Assembly (NCBI GenBank): GCA_900547275.1
Contig: URGA01000027.1
Coordinates: 1 to 23,390, forward strand
Source: an uncultured Oscillospiraceae bacterium
GTDB lineage: Bacteria > Bacillota > Clostridia > Oscillospirales > Acutalibacteraceae
Length of the DNA: 23,390 bases
Reading direction: 5' to 3'
Shown: positions 6,998-13,583 of the stretch, piece by piece
How the letters are laid out: each line of letters starts with the position of its first letter
Position numbering within the stretch: position 1 is the first letter of the stretch
The notes under the pieces: model-generated
What the model saw: only the letters and a program-made list of their open reading frames with translations
The model's database searches: none
What the model was told of the DNA's origin: nothing
Translations under genes and position numbers: made by a program

Positions 6998-8904
6998 CAG
7001 ATAGCACCTCCCACCGCTATGACTGTCAGAATGATTATGGCAGCCGTTGAAATTACTACGCTCGGACCCCAGAGCCTTTTTTCGCCAAACAGGTCTGTAA
7101 GATACCAGTTGGAAAGCTGTACTCTTTTGGGCTCGCCCATAGAATCGTAAAATGTTTGCTGGTCTCCTGCGTTTACACCGCCGAGATATGTGTCTTCAAA
7201 TGAAAGACGGGAGTGTCTCAGCAGGATAAGAGAGATAAGCGGAATAAAGAATATCAGTACCAGCATAATTATCATAATAATGATATTGTCGCCGGAGAGA
7301 ACTTCGGATGCGTCAGAGTAAACGCCGGTAAGGTAAGGCGTTACAACGCTGGAAGAAACCATCGGGAAAGCGAAGCACAAAAGCACCATCATTGCCGAAT
7401 GAACGAGCAGTGAGAACCACTGGCCTCCGGATGTTGTGTTTTTCTCTCTCTTGTCGTTTCTGTTCCATGAAAGCACGGTGGCAACCCATTTTGTCCAGTA
7501 AAGAAGAGTTGTTGCCGAACCGAAGCAGATAAACAGAACGAGAACGATTGAATCACTGTCAACGAACGCTTTAAGCGCCGCCCATTTTGAAATCAGCATT
7601 CCGAAAGGTGCAAGGAACATACCCGCGATGCCTATTGAAAGTGTAAGGGCAAGACGGGGATGACGTGCGATAAGGCCGTGCATCGATTCGATTTCTCTTG
7701 AGCCTGTTGCGTTTTCGATTGCTCCGACAGTCTGGAAGAGAAGAGACTTTGAAACGGCGTGGAAAATCAGAAGCAATATAGCTGCCCAGACAGTTTCCTG
7801 AACGCCGACGCCTGCGCAGGCGGCAATAAGACCGAGGTTTGATATGGTTGAATATGCAAGCACCTTTTTGCCGTCGCTGACGGAGATTGCAAGCATAGAA
7901 GTTACCAGGAATGTAAATCCGCCAACGAGGCTGACCATCGTTCCTGCGTATGTTCCCGCCATAAGCGGAGCGAGACGTATAAGAAGGTAGACGCCTGCTT
8001 TAACCATTGTTGCGCTGTGGAGAAGCGCTGAAGAGGGCGTGGGAGCAACCATTGCGCCGAGAAGCCAGCGTGAAAACGGAAGCTGGGCGCTTTTTGTAAG
8101 CGCGGCGAAAGCCAGAAGAGTTACCGGAGCGATAACGATGGAGCCGTCGCAGAGGATGAGGCTCTGAATATCTGTAACTTTGAACTGAACGCCTGCCCAT
8201 ACGATAGCAACGGCAAAGCCGAGACCGCCGAGGAGGTTCATCCAAAGTGCTCTGAAACTGTTTGCGATTGCTTCTTCCGTGCGTGTATAACCAATCAGCA
8301 GGAACGAAACAACGCTGGTGATTTCCCAGAAGAAATACATCCACAAGAGACTGTTTGACAAAACAAGGCCGAACATTGCACCAAGGAATACATAGAGCAT
8401 TGCAAAGAAAAACTTGCTTCTGTCTTTGAATTCCGTGTGATGATTGTGGTAATCTTTCATATATCCTACGGCATATATTGTTATTAGCGTACCGACTATC
8501 GCTATAATCAGTACCATTATAACGGTAAGCTCGTCAACATACATGCTGGGTATACTTTGTTCAGGTTTATATCCGCCCAGCTCATATATAAAAGCAAGAC
8601 ACGACTGAACGATAGACAGCACGCAGACGTAATATCGCTTATATTTAATGCCAAGCACAGTTATGAGCACCATCAAAAACAACTCGGCGGCCATCATAGC
8701 GTAATCTACGTATTCTGACTGGGAGAAGAACATAAGCTGATGGTTTTTGCCCATAAAGAAGCGCACGGCAAAAGCCACCGCAACACCTATGATTGCGGCG
8801 GAACTTATGTAGGTAACTATTTTTCTTGCTTGACCCTTAACCATGCTCAATAAAAGAGCGCTCAGGAAAGGGAAGAGCACAAGAAAAATTATCATGATTT
8901 CCAT
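6997..8904 (-). CDS. echA: Ech hydrogenase ion-translocating membrane subunit EchA (NuoL/Mrp antiporter family)
   Basis: This is the large antiporter-like subunit thought to pump H+ or Na+ when ferredoxin oxidation is coupled to H2 formation. Its 635 residues are highly hydrophobic with many membrane segments. Residues known to matter in the NuoL/MrpA family can be placed: E194 in YFFWEITS, K271 in ALTKSAQLPFSRW, H296 and K302 in LLHSATMVKAG, and the DGKKVLAYSTISNLG loop at about 344-358. It is the first gene of the ech operon, with an AGAGG ribosome binding site eight bases before the ATG and a good sigma-A promoter upstream. The sequence does not tell whether the coupling ion is H+ or Na+. 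Confidence 0.95.
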   Translation of the reverse strand: MEIMIIFLVLFPFLSALLLSMVKGQARKIVTYISSAAIIGVAVAFAVRFFMGKNHQLMFFSQSEYVDYAMMAAELFLMVLITVLGIKYKRYYVCVLSIVQSCLAFIYELGGYKPEQSIPSMYVDELTVIMVLIIAIVGTLITIYAVGYMKDYHNHHTEFKDRSKFFFAMLYVFLGAMFGLVLSNSLLWMYFFWEITSVVSFLLIGYTRTEEAIANSFRALWMNLLGGLGFAVAIVWAGVQFKVTDIQSLILCDGSIVIAPVTLLAFAALTKSAQLPFSRWLLGAMVAPTPSSALLHSATMVKAGVYLLIRLAPLMAGTYAGTMVSLVGGFTFLVTSMLAISVSDGKKVLAYSTISNLGLIAACAGVGVQETVWAAILLLIFHAVSKSLLFQTVGAIENATGSREIESMHGLIARHPRLALTLSIGIAGMFLAPFGMLISKWAALKAFVDSDSIVLVLFICFGSATTLLYWTKWVATVLSWNRNDKREKNTTSGGQWFSLLVHSAMMVLLCFAFPMVSSSVVTPYLTGVYSDASEVLSGDNIIIMIIMLVLIFFIPLISLILLRHSRLSFEDTYLGGVNAGDQQTFYDSMGEPKRVQLSNWYLTDLFGEKRLWGPSVVISTAAIIILTVIAVGGAI

Positions 8905-8947
8905 GCATTCAACCTCTTTCTATACTTTTTATATATTATAATTATAG

Positions 8948-8976
8948 ATTTTAGCACTTTGCTCGAACTTGGTCAA
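8948..8976 (-). promoter_or_regulatory. Sigma-A promoter of the ech-hyp operon
   Basis: On the minus strand, TTGACC (8971-8976) and TAAAAT (8948-8953) are separated by exactly 17 bases. They lie 44 bases before the echA ATG. It is the only good promoter seen ahead of the 8.6 kb ech-hyp-murI gene string, so it probably drives all of it. The window shows no regulator gene next to it. Confidence 0.65.
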
Positions 8977-8977
8977 C

Positions 8978-8989
8978 TTGTTGGAACAA
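8978..8989. promoter_or_regulatory. Possible operator: short inverted repeat upstream of the ech promoter
   Basis: TTGTT-GG-AACAA is a 12-base imperfect palindrome lying one base upstream of the -35 hexamer of the ech promoter. A wider GAACTT (8965-8970) and AAGTTC (8992-8997) pair surrounds the -35 but is not centred on the same point. It does not match the Rex consensus well. A regulator site is only a guess; palindromes this short occur by chance in AT-rich spacers. Confidence 0.2.
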
Positions 8990-9109
8990 TAAAGTTCAAA
9001 AAACGCAAAAAAAATTGCTTATTGAGCATATATTTTAAAATGCTGATGATGTTCGTTAATTTGTTAAAAATTGTTAGCAGAAAAGTTACAATTACAGTAA
9101 TTTGTTATA

Positions 9110-9138
9110 TTGATTTAGTTGCATTTATGATATATAAT
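9110..9138 (+). promoter_or_regulatory. Sigma-A promoter of the polysaccharide deacetylase-FRG transcript
   Basis: TTGATT (9110-9115) and a perfect TATAAT (9133-9138) are 17 bases apart. An AGGAGG ribosome binding site (9157-9162) follows, eight bases before the ATG at 9171. The promoter diverges from the ech promoter. The 266-base spacer between the two start codons is very AT-rich and holds no other feature I can support apart from the sites listed. Confidence 0.7.
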
Positions 9139-9170
9139 TGCACTATAAATTTAGATAGGAGGTTGTCGTT

Positions 9171-10499
9171 ATGGCACGAAAAATTAGAATAATATCCCTG
9201 TGCGCTTTGTTGCTCATTCTCGCGGCGACCTTTACTGCGATATACATTGTAGACTCCACCGATGTAGATACAGTGACATCGTTTAAAGTGGCAGAAGAGG
9301 GAAAGACTGACAACTGCACACTCCAATGGAAACACGTAAGCGGTGCAGACGGCTACAAAATCTTTATTTTTGACAATGAGAAAAACGATTTTGTACCGTA
9401 TGCTTCTGTAGATAACGGAAAAACCAATAAGCAAGTTATCAAAGATTTGGCGCCGTCTACGATTTACCGTTTTCGTATGCTGGCATACAAACTTTTTATG
9501 GGCAAAGAGTATGACGGCGAACTGAGCCACGAAATTACGGCCTATACTGTTCCGTCTAAGCCGGAAATCGAGGTTCGTTCGGCTTCTCCCGGCAACATGA
9601 CTGTTGAGTGGAAATCAGACGCTTCCGCCTCTTACTATCAGATGGAATACGACAAAAGCAACGAGTTTTCCAAGGACAGCACAGAAGCAAAAGACGTTCC
9701 CACAAAGCGCAGCAGTTCTGTTGTTGATTCTCTTGAAGAAAAGCAGACTTATTATGTTCGCGTAAGAGGTTGCCTTCAGGTCAACGGCGATGACGTTTAC
9801 GGCGAATGGAGCGATGTCAAAAACGTCAAGATTGCAGAGACACAGCGCATGAAGGATATAGATAAGGACAAGCCGATGGTTGCGCTGTCTTTCGATGACG
9901 GTCCGGCGTTTAACGGCTCTACCGGAAGAATTCTTGATACTCTGGAAAAATACGGCGCCCGCGCCACATTCTTTATGGTTGGCTCAAGAATTAACGACAG
10001 CACGGAGAAATATCTTAAGCGAGAGCTTGAGCTTGGCTGTGAGCTGGGCAATCATACTTACGACCATTCCAATTACGGCAAGAAAGTTACAGCGTCAGAC
10101 GTCAGCAAGTGCTCTGATGCCGTATATAAAGCTGTCGGCGAGTATCCAACCGCTTTCCGCTGCCCCGGCGGCATTATAAGCAAAACGATGCGCCACGAGG
10201 CGAAGAAGGAAGGAATGGTTATTGCCTACTGGTCTGTAGATACCGAGGACTGGAAGAGCAAAAACGCTTCAAAAATCCTGAGTACTGCAAAGTCACACGT
10301 TTACGACGGATGCATTATTCTGATGCATGATATATACTCTACCACCGCAGACGCAGTGGAAAAGCTTGTTCCTTATCTGATAGAAAAAGGCTATCAGGTA
10401 GTTACGGTAAGCGAACTTATCCAGGCAAAAACCGGTAAGGCGCCTCAGGCAGGCGAGCAGTATGTTGACGCAACTACAATAAATAACAACACCGACTGA
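9171..10499 (+). CDS. Membrane-anchored polysaccharide deacetylase with two fibronectin III-like domains
   Basis: This is a carbohydrate esterase family 4 (NodB homology) enzyme, expected to remove N- or O-acetyl groups from peptidoglycan or another surface glycan outside the cell. Residues 1-27 are an uncleaved signal anchor (basic start, then a hydrophobic helix). Residues 35-126 and 127-222 look like fibronectin type III modules. The NodB domain runs from about 235 to 420. Its motifs are SFDDGP (D242, D243), NHTYDHS (metal ligands H295 and H299), FRCPGG (R330), VDTEDW (D360-W361) and LMHD (H386). The catalytic set is intact, although motif 3 reads RCPGG where RPPYG-like sequences are usual. 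The C-terminus is a short low-complexity tail. The gene has a strong promoter and ribosome binding site. The natural substrate cannot be told from sequence. Confidence 0.92.
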   Translation: MARKIRIISLCALLLILAATFTAIYIVDSTDVDTVTSFKVAEEGKTDNCTLQWKHVSGADGYKIFIFDNEKNDFVPYASVDNGKTNKQVIKDLAPSTIYRFRMLAYKLFMGKEYDGELSHEITAYTVPSKPEIEVRSASPGNMTVEWKSDASASYYQMEYDKSNEFSKDSTEAKDVPTKRSSSVVDSLEEKQTYYVRVRGCLQVNGDDVYGEWSDVKNVKIAETQRMKDIDKDKPMVALSFDDGPAFNGSTGRILDTLEKYGARATFFMVGSRINDSTEKYLKRELELGCELGNHTYDHSNYGKKVTASDVSKCSDAVYKAVGEYPTAFRCPGGIISKTMRHEAKKEGMVIAYWSVDTEDWKSKNASKILSTAKSHVYDGCIILMHDIYSTTADAVEKLVPYLIEKGYQVVTVSELIQAKTGKAPQAGEQYVDATTINNNTD

Positions 10500-10505
10500 T
10501 AATAT

Positions 10506-11516
10506 ATGGGTTTTCTTGAGAACGAAAAAAAGAATATTGAAAACGAGATAATTTCAAAACTGCGTGACGAAAAATTCTCTGATATTGAAGCGCAGATAAT
10601 AAATCAGCTGGACGTGGATTTTTCTGTTGTAAAGCATGAGATAAAAACCATGCAGCAGTTTGACGCAATGCTGAAAGAGCCGTTTCTTAAGAGAGACAAA
10701 AAGATTTTTTACCGCGGAGAGCGCATAAACGAGCGCAGCAGACCGCTTATTCCCACAATTTTGAGAAACAGGGAAGCACTTTTTGACACAGGTGACGTTA
10801 TTGCTGATGTTGACGCGGATTTTATCTTTAATTACTACGACAGTCTCGGTGATTACCTTGAACTTTACGAGAGGGTAATGGAGCCTGCAAAAAAAGAGTC
10901 TATGTATCGGCTTTGCGCCTTTTCCCAGCATTATCTTGACGTTTCGCCTTTTGTGGATTTTACGAAAAGTCTTTACGTTGCGCTTTCTTTCGGCCTTAAA
11001 AACAGGAGCGAGTATAAAAACGACCTTGTGCTGTATACTGTTCAGATAGTTGACGAAAACGACTACACGGAAGATGAAAAAACCGCTGACAGATGGCTCA
11101 GCGAGTATCACGTTCATGTTTTCAGGCGGCGTGAAGAGTATCTTAAGGATATGTTGAGGGGCAAAAAAGGTTTCCTTACCGTTATGCAGCAGGTTGAGCA
11201 TGAGAAGGAAACTTTATTTAAGCTGGGCACTTCGCCCAGCGCAAAAATGATTGATATTCCCACAAATGACCTTATGCGTTTCCAGCAGGGAGCATTTCTT
11301 ATGCTAACTGACTTTAAACTTGTTTTCGACAGTTATCCGACAAAGTCAATACGTGATGATTTCAAGGTAACTAAGTGGATAATAAGCAAGGAACTTTGTC
11401 CGCTCCTGCTTAAAATGATAAATACTGAAGCGCCGTGGTACAGTTATGACTGCCTGCTGGATGTAAAAAAGGCGTTTACAAAAGCGGCGTCAAGTTCTCT
11501 GCCGCTAATAGAATAA
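10506..11516 (+). CDS. FRG-domain protein, function unknown
   Basis: This 336-residue soluble protein has no signal peptide or membrane segment. The FRG domain is seen in IFYRGE at residues 67-72 (the Phe-Arg-Gly-type motif) and in LCAFSQHYLDVSPFVDFTKS at 136-155, matching the family's QHYG.xTxLLDxT-like motif, followed by LYVALSFGL. Residues 1-50 are charged and probably helical. The biochemical role of FRG domains is not something I can state with confidence. The start lies six bases after the deacetylase stop, with no Shine-Dalgarno sequence in front of the ATG. Expression therefore probably depends on translational coupling to the deacetylase. A terminator follows 45 bases after the stop. 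Confidence 0.8.
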   Translation: MGFLENEKKNIENEIISKLRDEKFSDIEAQIINQLDVDFSVVKHEIKTMQQFDAMLKEPFLKRDKKIFYRGERINERSRPLIPTILRNREALFDTGDVIADVDADFIFNYYDSLGDYLELYERVMEPAKKESMYRLCAFSQHYLDVSPFVDFTKSLYVALSFGLKNRSEYKNDLVLYTVQIVDENDYTEDEKTADRWLSEYHVHVFRRREEYLKDMLRGKKGFLTVMQQVEHEKETLFKLGTSPSAKMIDIPTNDLMRFQQGAFLMLTDFKLVFDSYPTKSIRDDFKVTKWIISKELCPLLLKMINTEAPWYSYDCLLDVKKAFTKAASSSLPLIE

Positions 11517-11561
11517 AAGCACTGTTAAGAAGTCTTACTTTGCTCAAATCTTGAAAATATA

Positions 11562-11597
11562 AAAAGCACTGAGAAAGCGTTGCTTCTCAGTGCTTTT
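11562..11597. terminator. Bidirectional rho-independent terminator
   Basis: A perfect 14-bp inverted repeat (AAAAGCACTGAGAA at 11562-11575 and its complement at 11584-11597) encloses an 8-base loop. The A-runs at the outer ends give U-runs on both strands. It sits between the convergent FRG gene and alcohol dehydrogenase gene and can stop both. A second copy of AAAAGCACTG overlaps the FRG stop codon at 11515-11524. Confidence 0.85.
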
Positions 11598-11612
11598 GTC
11601 GTTTATTGGTTG

Positions 11613-12710
11613 TTATTTAAGAAGAATGTTGCGGTAAATCGTCTGAACATCGTTTAAAGTCAGCACGGTGGGATTGTTTTTCAGACGGTCTGTGCGAACG
11701 CTTTTTGCAAAACTGTTGCATTGTGAAAGCGTTGCTTTCGGAAACGGAAGTCCAAACTCTCGGAGGATATTTTCAAACAGTACGGGACCGTCTGAAATGC
11801 CTTTTCCTCCCAGCATTTCGGAAATTTCCTCAAATGTCTGTAAAACGTAACTTCTTCCGCGTTGGTCGTTTACCTCGTTATTGTGGACAAGCATATATTT
11901 CCATATTTCCGCAAGTCCTACGGCAACGGAGTGACCGTGGCTGGTGGAGCAGTTCATGGTAATGTTGTAGCACATTGCGTGAGCCGCCGTTGTTGACGTT
12001 ATGTCAATTGCTTTTCCTGCGTTGTATGACGCCAGCATCATTCCTGCGTTGCCGCGGGTTTCGTTTCTCATATATTCGTCTTTGCATGCCACGAAGATAC
12101 GGATTGCCTTTTCGGCGTATTTCTGGCTTTCTGTGTTGGCGCGGACGCTCCAGAAACTCTCAATGGCGTGGGCAAGCGCGTCAAGGCAGGTGCATTTTCT
12201 CTGGTAATCGTTAACTGTTTTCAGAAAATCGGGATCAAGAAGCACATAGCCGGGCAAAAATCCCGGATGGCTTACCGAGTATTTCTGGTTTTCGTTAACA
12301 TAAAAGATAGAATACCGCGTTGCCTCAGAACCTGTTCCAGAAGTTGTCGGTATTGCCAGAAGCGGAATATCGTTGTCGTCAAGAGGTTCTGAATATCCGA
12401 CTTTACCTTGATTGGTAGCAAGCAGTTTTATCATCTTTGCGCTGTCAAGAGGCGAACCTCCCCCTGCGCCTATCATAAAATCGCATTTTTCTCTGCGAAA
12501 GAGTTCAGCCGCCGCCAGCATATCCTCGTAACGGGGATTTGGCCTGATACTGTCCCAAACCGTAAGGTCGAGACTGGCTTTTAAAAATTTAAATGCCTCT
12601 GTCTGTTCAAAGCTTTTGCCGCAGCAGAGAAACGGGCGTGAAGCCCCTGTTTTCTTTATCGTTGCCGGAATATCTTTGTAAGAGTCCAGCAGTATTTCAT
12701 TAGTCCGCAT
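11613..12710 (-). CDS. Iron-dependent alcohol dehydrogenase
   Basis: This is a group III (iron-containing) NAD(P)-dependent alcohol dehydrogenase that interconverts an alcohol and an aldehyde or ketone in the cytoplasm. The nucleotide-binding motif is GAGGGSPLDSAK (about 81-92), followed by PTTSGTGSEAT (121-131). The Fe ligands are D177 and H181 in LDALAHAIES, H244 in AAHAMCY and H258 in SHGHSVAV. I choose the ATG at 12710 (365 residues), overlapping the IolB-like gene by 11 bases. The frame stays open to 12803, but that would overlap the upstream gene by over 100 bases and add non-family sequence. An ATG five codons upstream (at 12725) is also possible. Pairing with an IolB homologue suggests a sugar acid, polyol or derived aldehyde as substrate, but this is inference. 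Confidence 0.9.
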   Translation of the reverse strand: MRTNEILLDSYKDIPATIKKTGASRPFLCCGKSFEQTEAFKFLKASLDLTVWDSIRPNPRYEDMLAAAELFRREKCDFMIGAGGGSPLDSAKMIKLLATNQGKVGYSEPLDDNDIPLLAIPTTSGTGSEATRYSIFYVNENQKYSVSHPGFLPGYVLLDPDFLKTVNDYQRKCTCLDALAHAIESFWSVRANTESQKYAEKAIRIFVACKDEYMRNETRGNAGMMLASYNAGKAIDITSTTAAHAMCYNITMNCSTSHGHSVAVGLAEIWKYMLVHNNEVNDQRGRSYVLQTFEEISEMLGGKGISDGPVLFENILREFGLPFPKATLSQCNSFAKSVRTDRLKNNPTVLTLNDVQTIYRNILLK

Positions 12711-13473
12711 TTGCAAGCCACTCATATTCGGGAACGTAAATTCTTGTTTTGTCCCAGGGATCGCCGTCAAGGTGACGGATAAGCCAAACATAGTACATTT
12801 CATAACCGGGAGCAGTTACCTGCTGGTGGGCGTTGCCGCCTCTTATGCAAAGGCAGGAGCCGTTTTCGGTCTTGTAAGGCGTATCTCCCTCAAATCCTGC
12901 GCCGAAGCCTTCCGGATGGTCAAACTGGTAGTAATAAAGTTCCGGCTGGGGATGATAGTGGGGCGGATATGATGACCAGCGGCCGGGCTGGTTGAAAACT
13001 TCGCCCATTACCATGTTTGAATAAGGAGCGTTGTCCAAGTCAAACATGGTGGAAACGATGCGGTGGCCTGTTCCGTTCCACTGACCCTTGCCGAATTCCT
13101 GGTAAAGACAGTTGTCTGGATTGTAAAATACAGGTTCCCATTCTTTTTCATTGTCTGTCATCTGCACAAGCACTTCAGACGCCACCAGAGCCTTAACGCA
13201 GGCTTTTGTGCCTTTGCAGAAGTGAACTGCATACGGCTTTTTCTCAAAGGGATTTGCACGCTTGCAGTTTTCGTCTATTGAGTTTCCAACTTTGAAATTA
13301 ACCTCGCCTGAGAGCAGGAGAACGGCGCACTCGTTGTTCTCCTCAAAAATGTTCAGTTCTTCGCCGGCGGAAAGTTTTTTAACATAAATGTCCATCAGCA
13401 TTTCGGAATTTATGCCGTTCATTTCGCACAGCACTTTTTTACCGTTTTCATCGTATTCAGGATGAAAAAGCAT
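12700..13473 (-). CDS. IolB/KduI-family cupin isomerase (5-deoxy-glucuronate isomerase-like)
   Basis: IolB converts 5-deoxy-D-glucuronate to 2-deoxy-5-keto-gluconate in myo-inositol breakdown. The 257-residue length is close to the usual 270. The bicupin core is clear: GRWSSYPPHYHPQPELYYY at residues 164-182 supplies the metal ligands H172, H174 and E178, and GGNAHQQ at 212-218 supplies H216. EGFGAGFEGD and WLIRHLDGDPW further match IolB. No other inositol genes (iolC, D, E, G, A) are in the window; the only partner is the overlapping iron alcohol dehydrogenase. True IolB activity is therefore plausible but not secure, and a related uronate isomerase is possible. The ATG has an AAGAGGTG ribosome binding site seven bases upstream and its own promoter. 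Confidence 0.82.
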   Translation of the reverse strand: MLFHPEYDENGKKVLCEMNGINSEMLMDIYVKKLSAGEELNIFEENNECAVLLLSGEVNFKVGNSIDENCKRANPFEKKPYAVHFCKGTKACVKALVASEVLVQMTDNEKEWEPVFYNPDNCLYQEFGKGQWNGTGHRIVSTMFDLDNAPYSNMVMGEVFNQPGRWSSYPPHYHPQPELYYYQFDHPEGFGAGFEGDTPYKTENGSCLCIRGGNAHQQVTAPGYEMYYVWLIRHLDGDPWDKTRIYVPEYEWLANAD

Positions 13474-13495
13474 TGAAAAACACCTCTTTGAATAG

Positions 13496-13523
13496 ATTAT
13501 AAGATTGCCTTATTAGAAGTAAA
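13496..13523 (-). promoter_or_regulatory. Probable promoter of the IolB-like/alcohol dehydrogenase pair
   Basis: On the minus strand a perfect TATAAT (13496-13501) lies 22 bases before the IolB-like ATG. The best -35 at suitable spacing is TTTACT (13518-13523, 16-base spacer), which is weak, as would suit an activated or regulated promoter. No terminator is visible between the CHAP gene stop and this promoter, so read-through from upstream is possible. Confidence 0.5.
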
Positions 13524-13530
13524 TATTTAC
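13519..13530. promoter_or_regulatory. Candidate operator: perfect 12-bp palindrome over the -35
   Basis: GTAAATATTTAC is a perfect 12-base palindrome that overlaps the -35 of the promoter of the IolB-like gene. A related sequence, ATAATATTTTAC, follows at 13532-13543. The position is right for a repressor site of a catabolic operon, but no regulator is encoded nearby and the sequence is AT-rich. Confidence 0.35.
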
Positions 13531-13583
13531 GATAATATTTTACATCAGCAAAAGATACATTTCAACAGGTATTTGAATTTGTC

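Noticed and set aside
8000..8344. Minus-strand open frame in another phase of echA
   Set aside because: It is rich in Arg, His and Ser as out-of-frame readings often are, and lies wholly inside the well-supported echA gene.
9061..9078. Possible Rex (redox) operator in the ech/deacetylase spacer
   Set aside because: TTGTTAA gives one half of the consensus, but the second half is in the same orientation rather than inverted, so it is not a Rex palindrome.
12711..12803. Longer N-terminus for the iron alcohol dehydrogenase
   Set aside because: It overlaps the IolB-like gene by over 100 bases and gives extra residues unlike the family.
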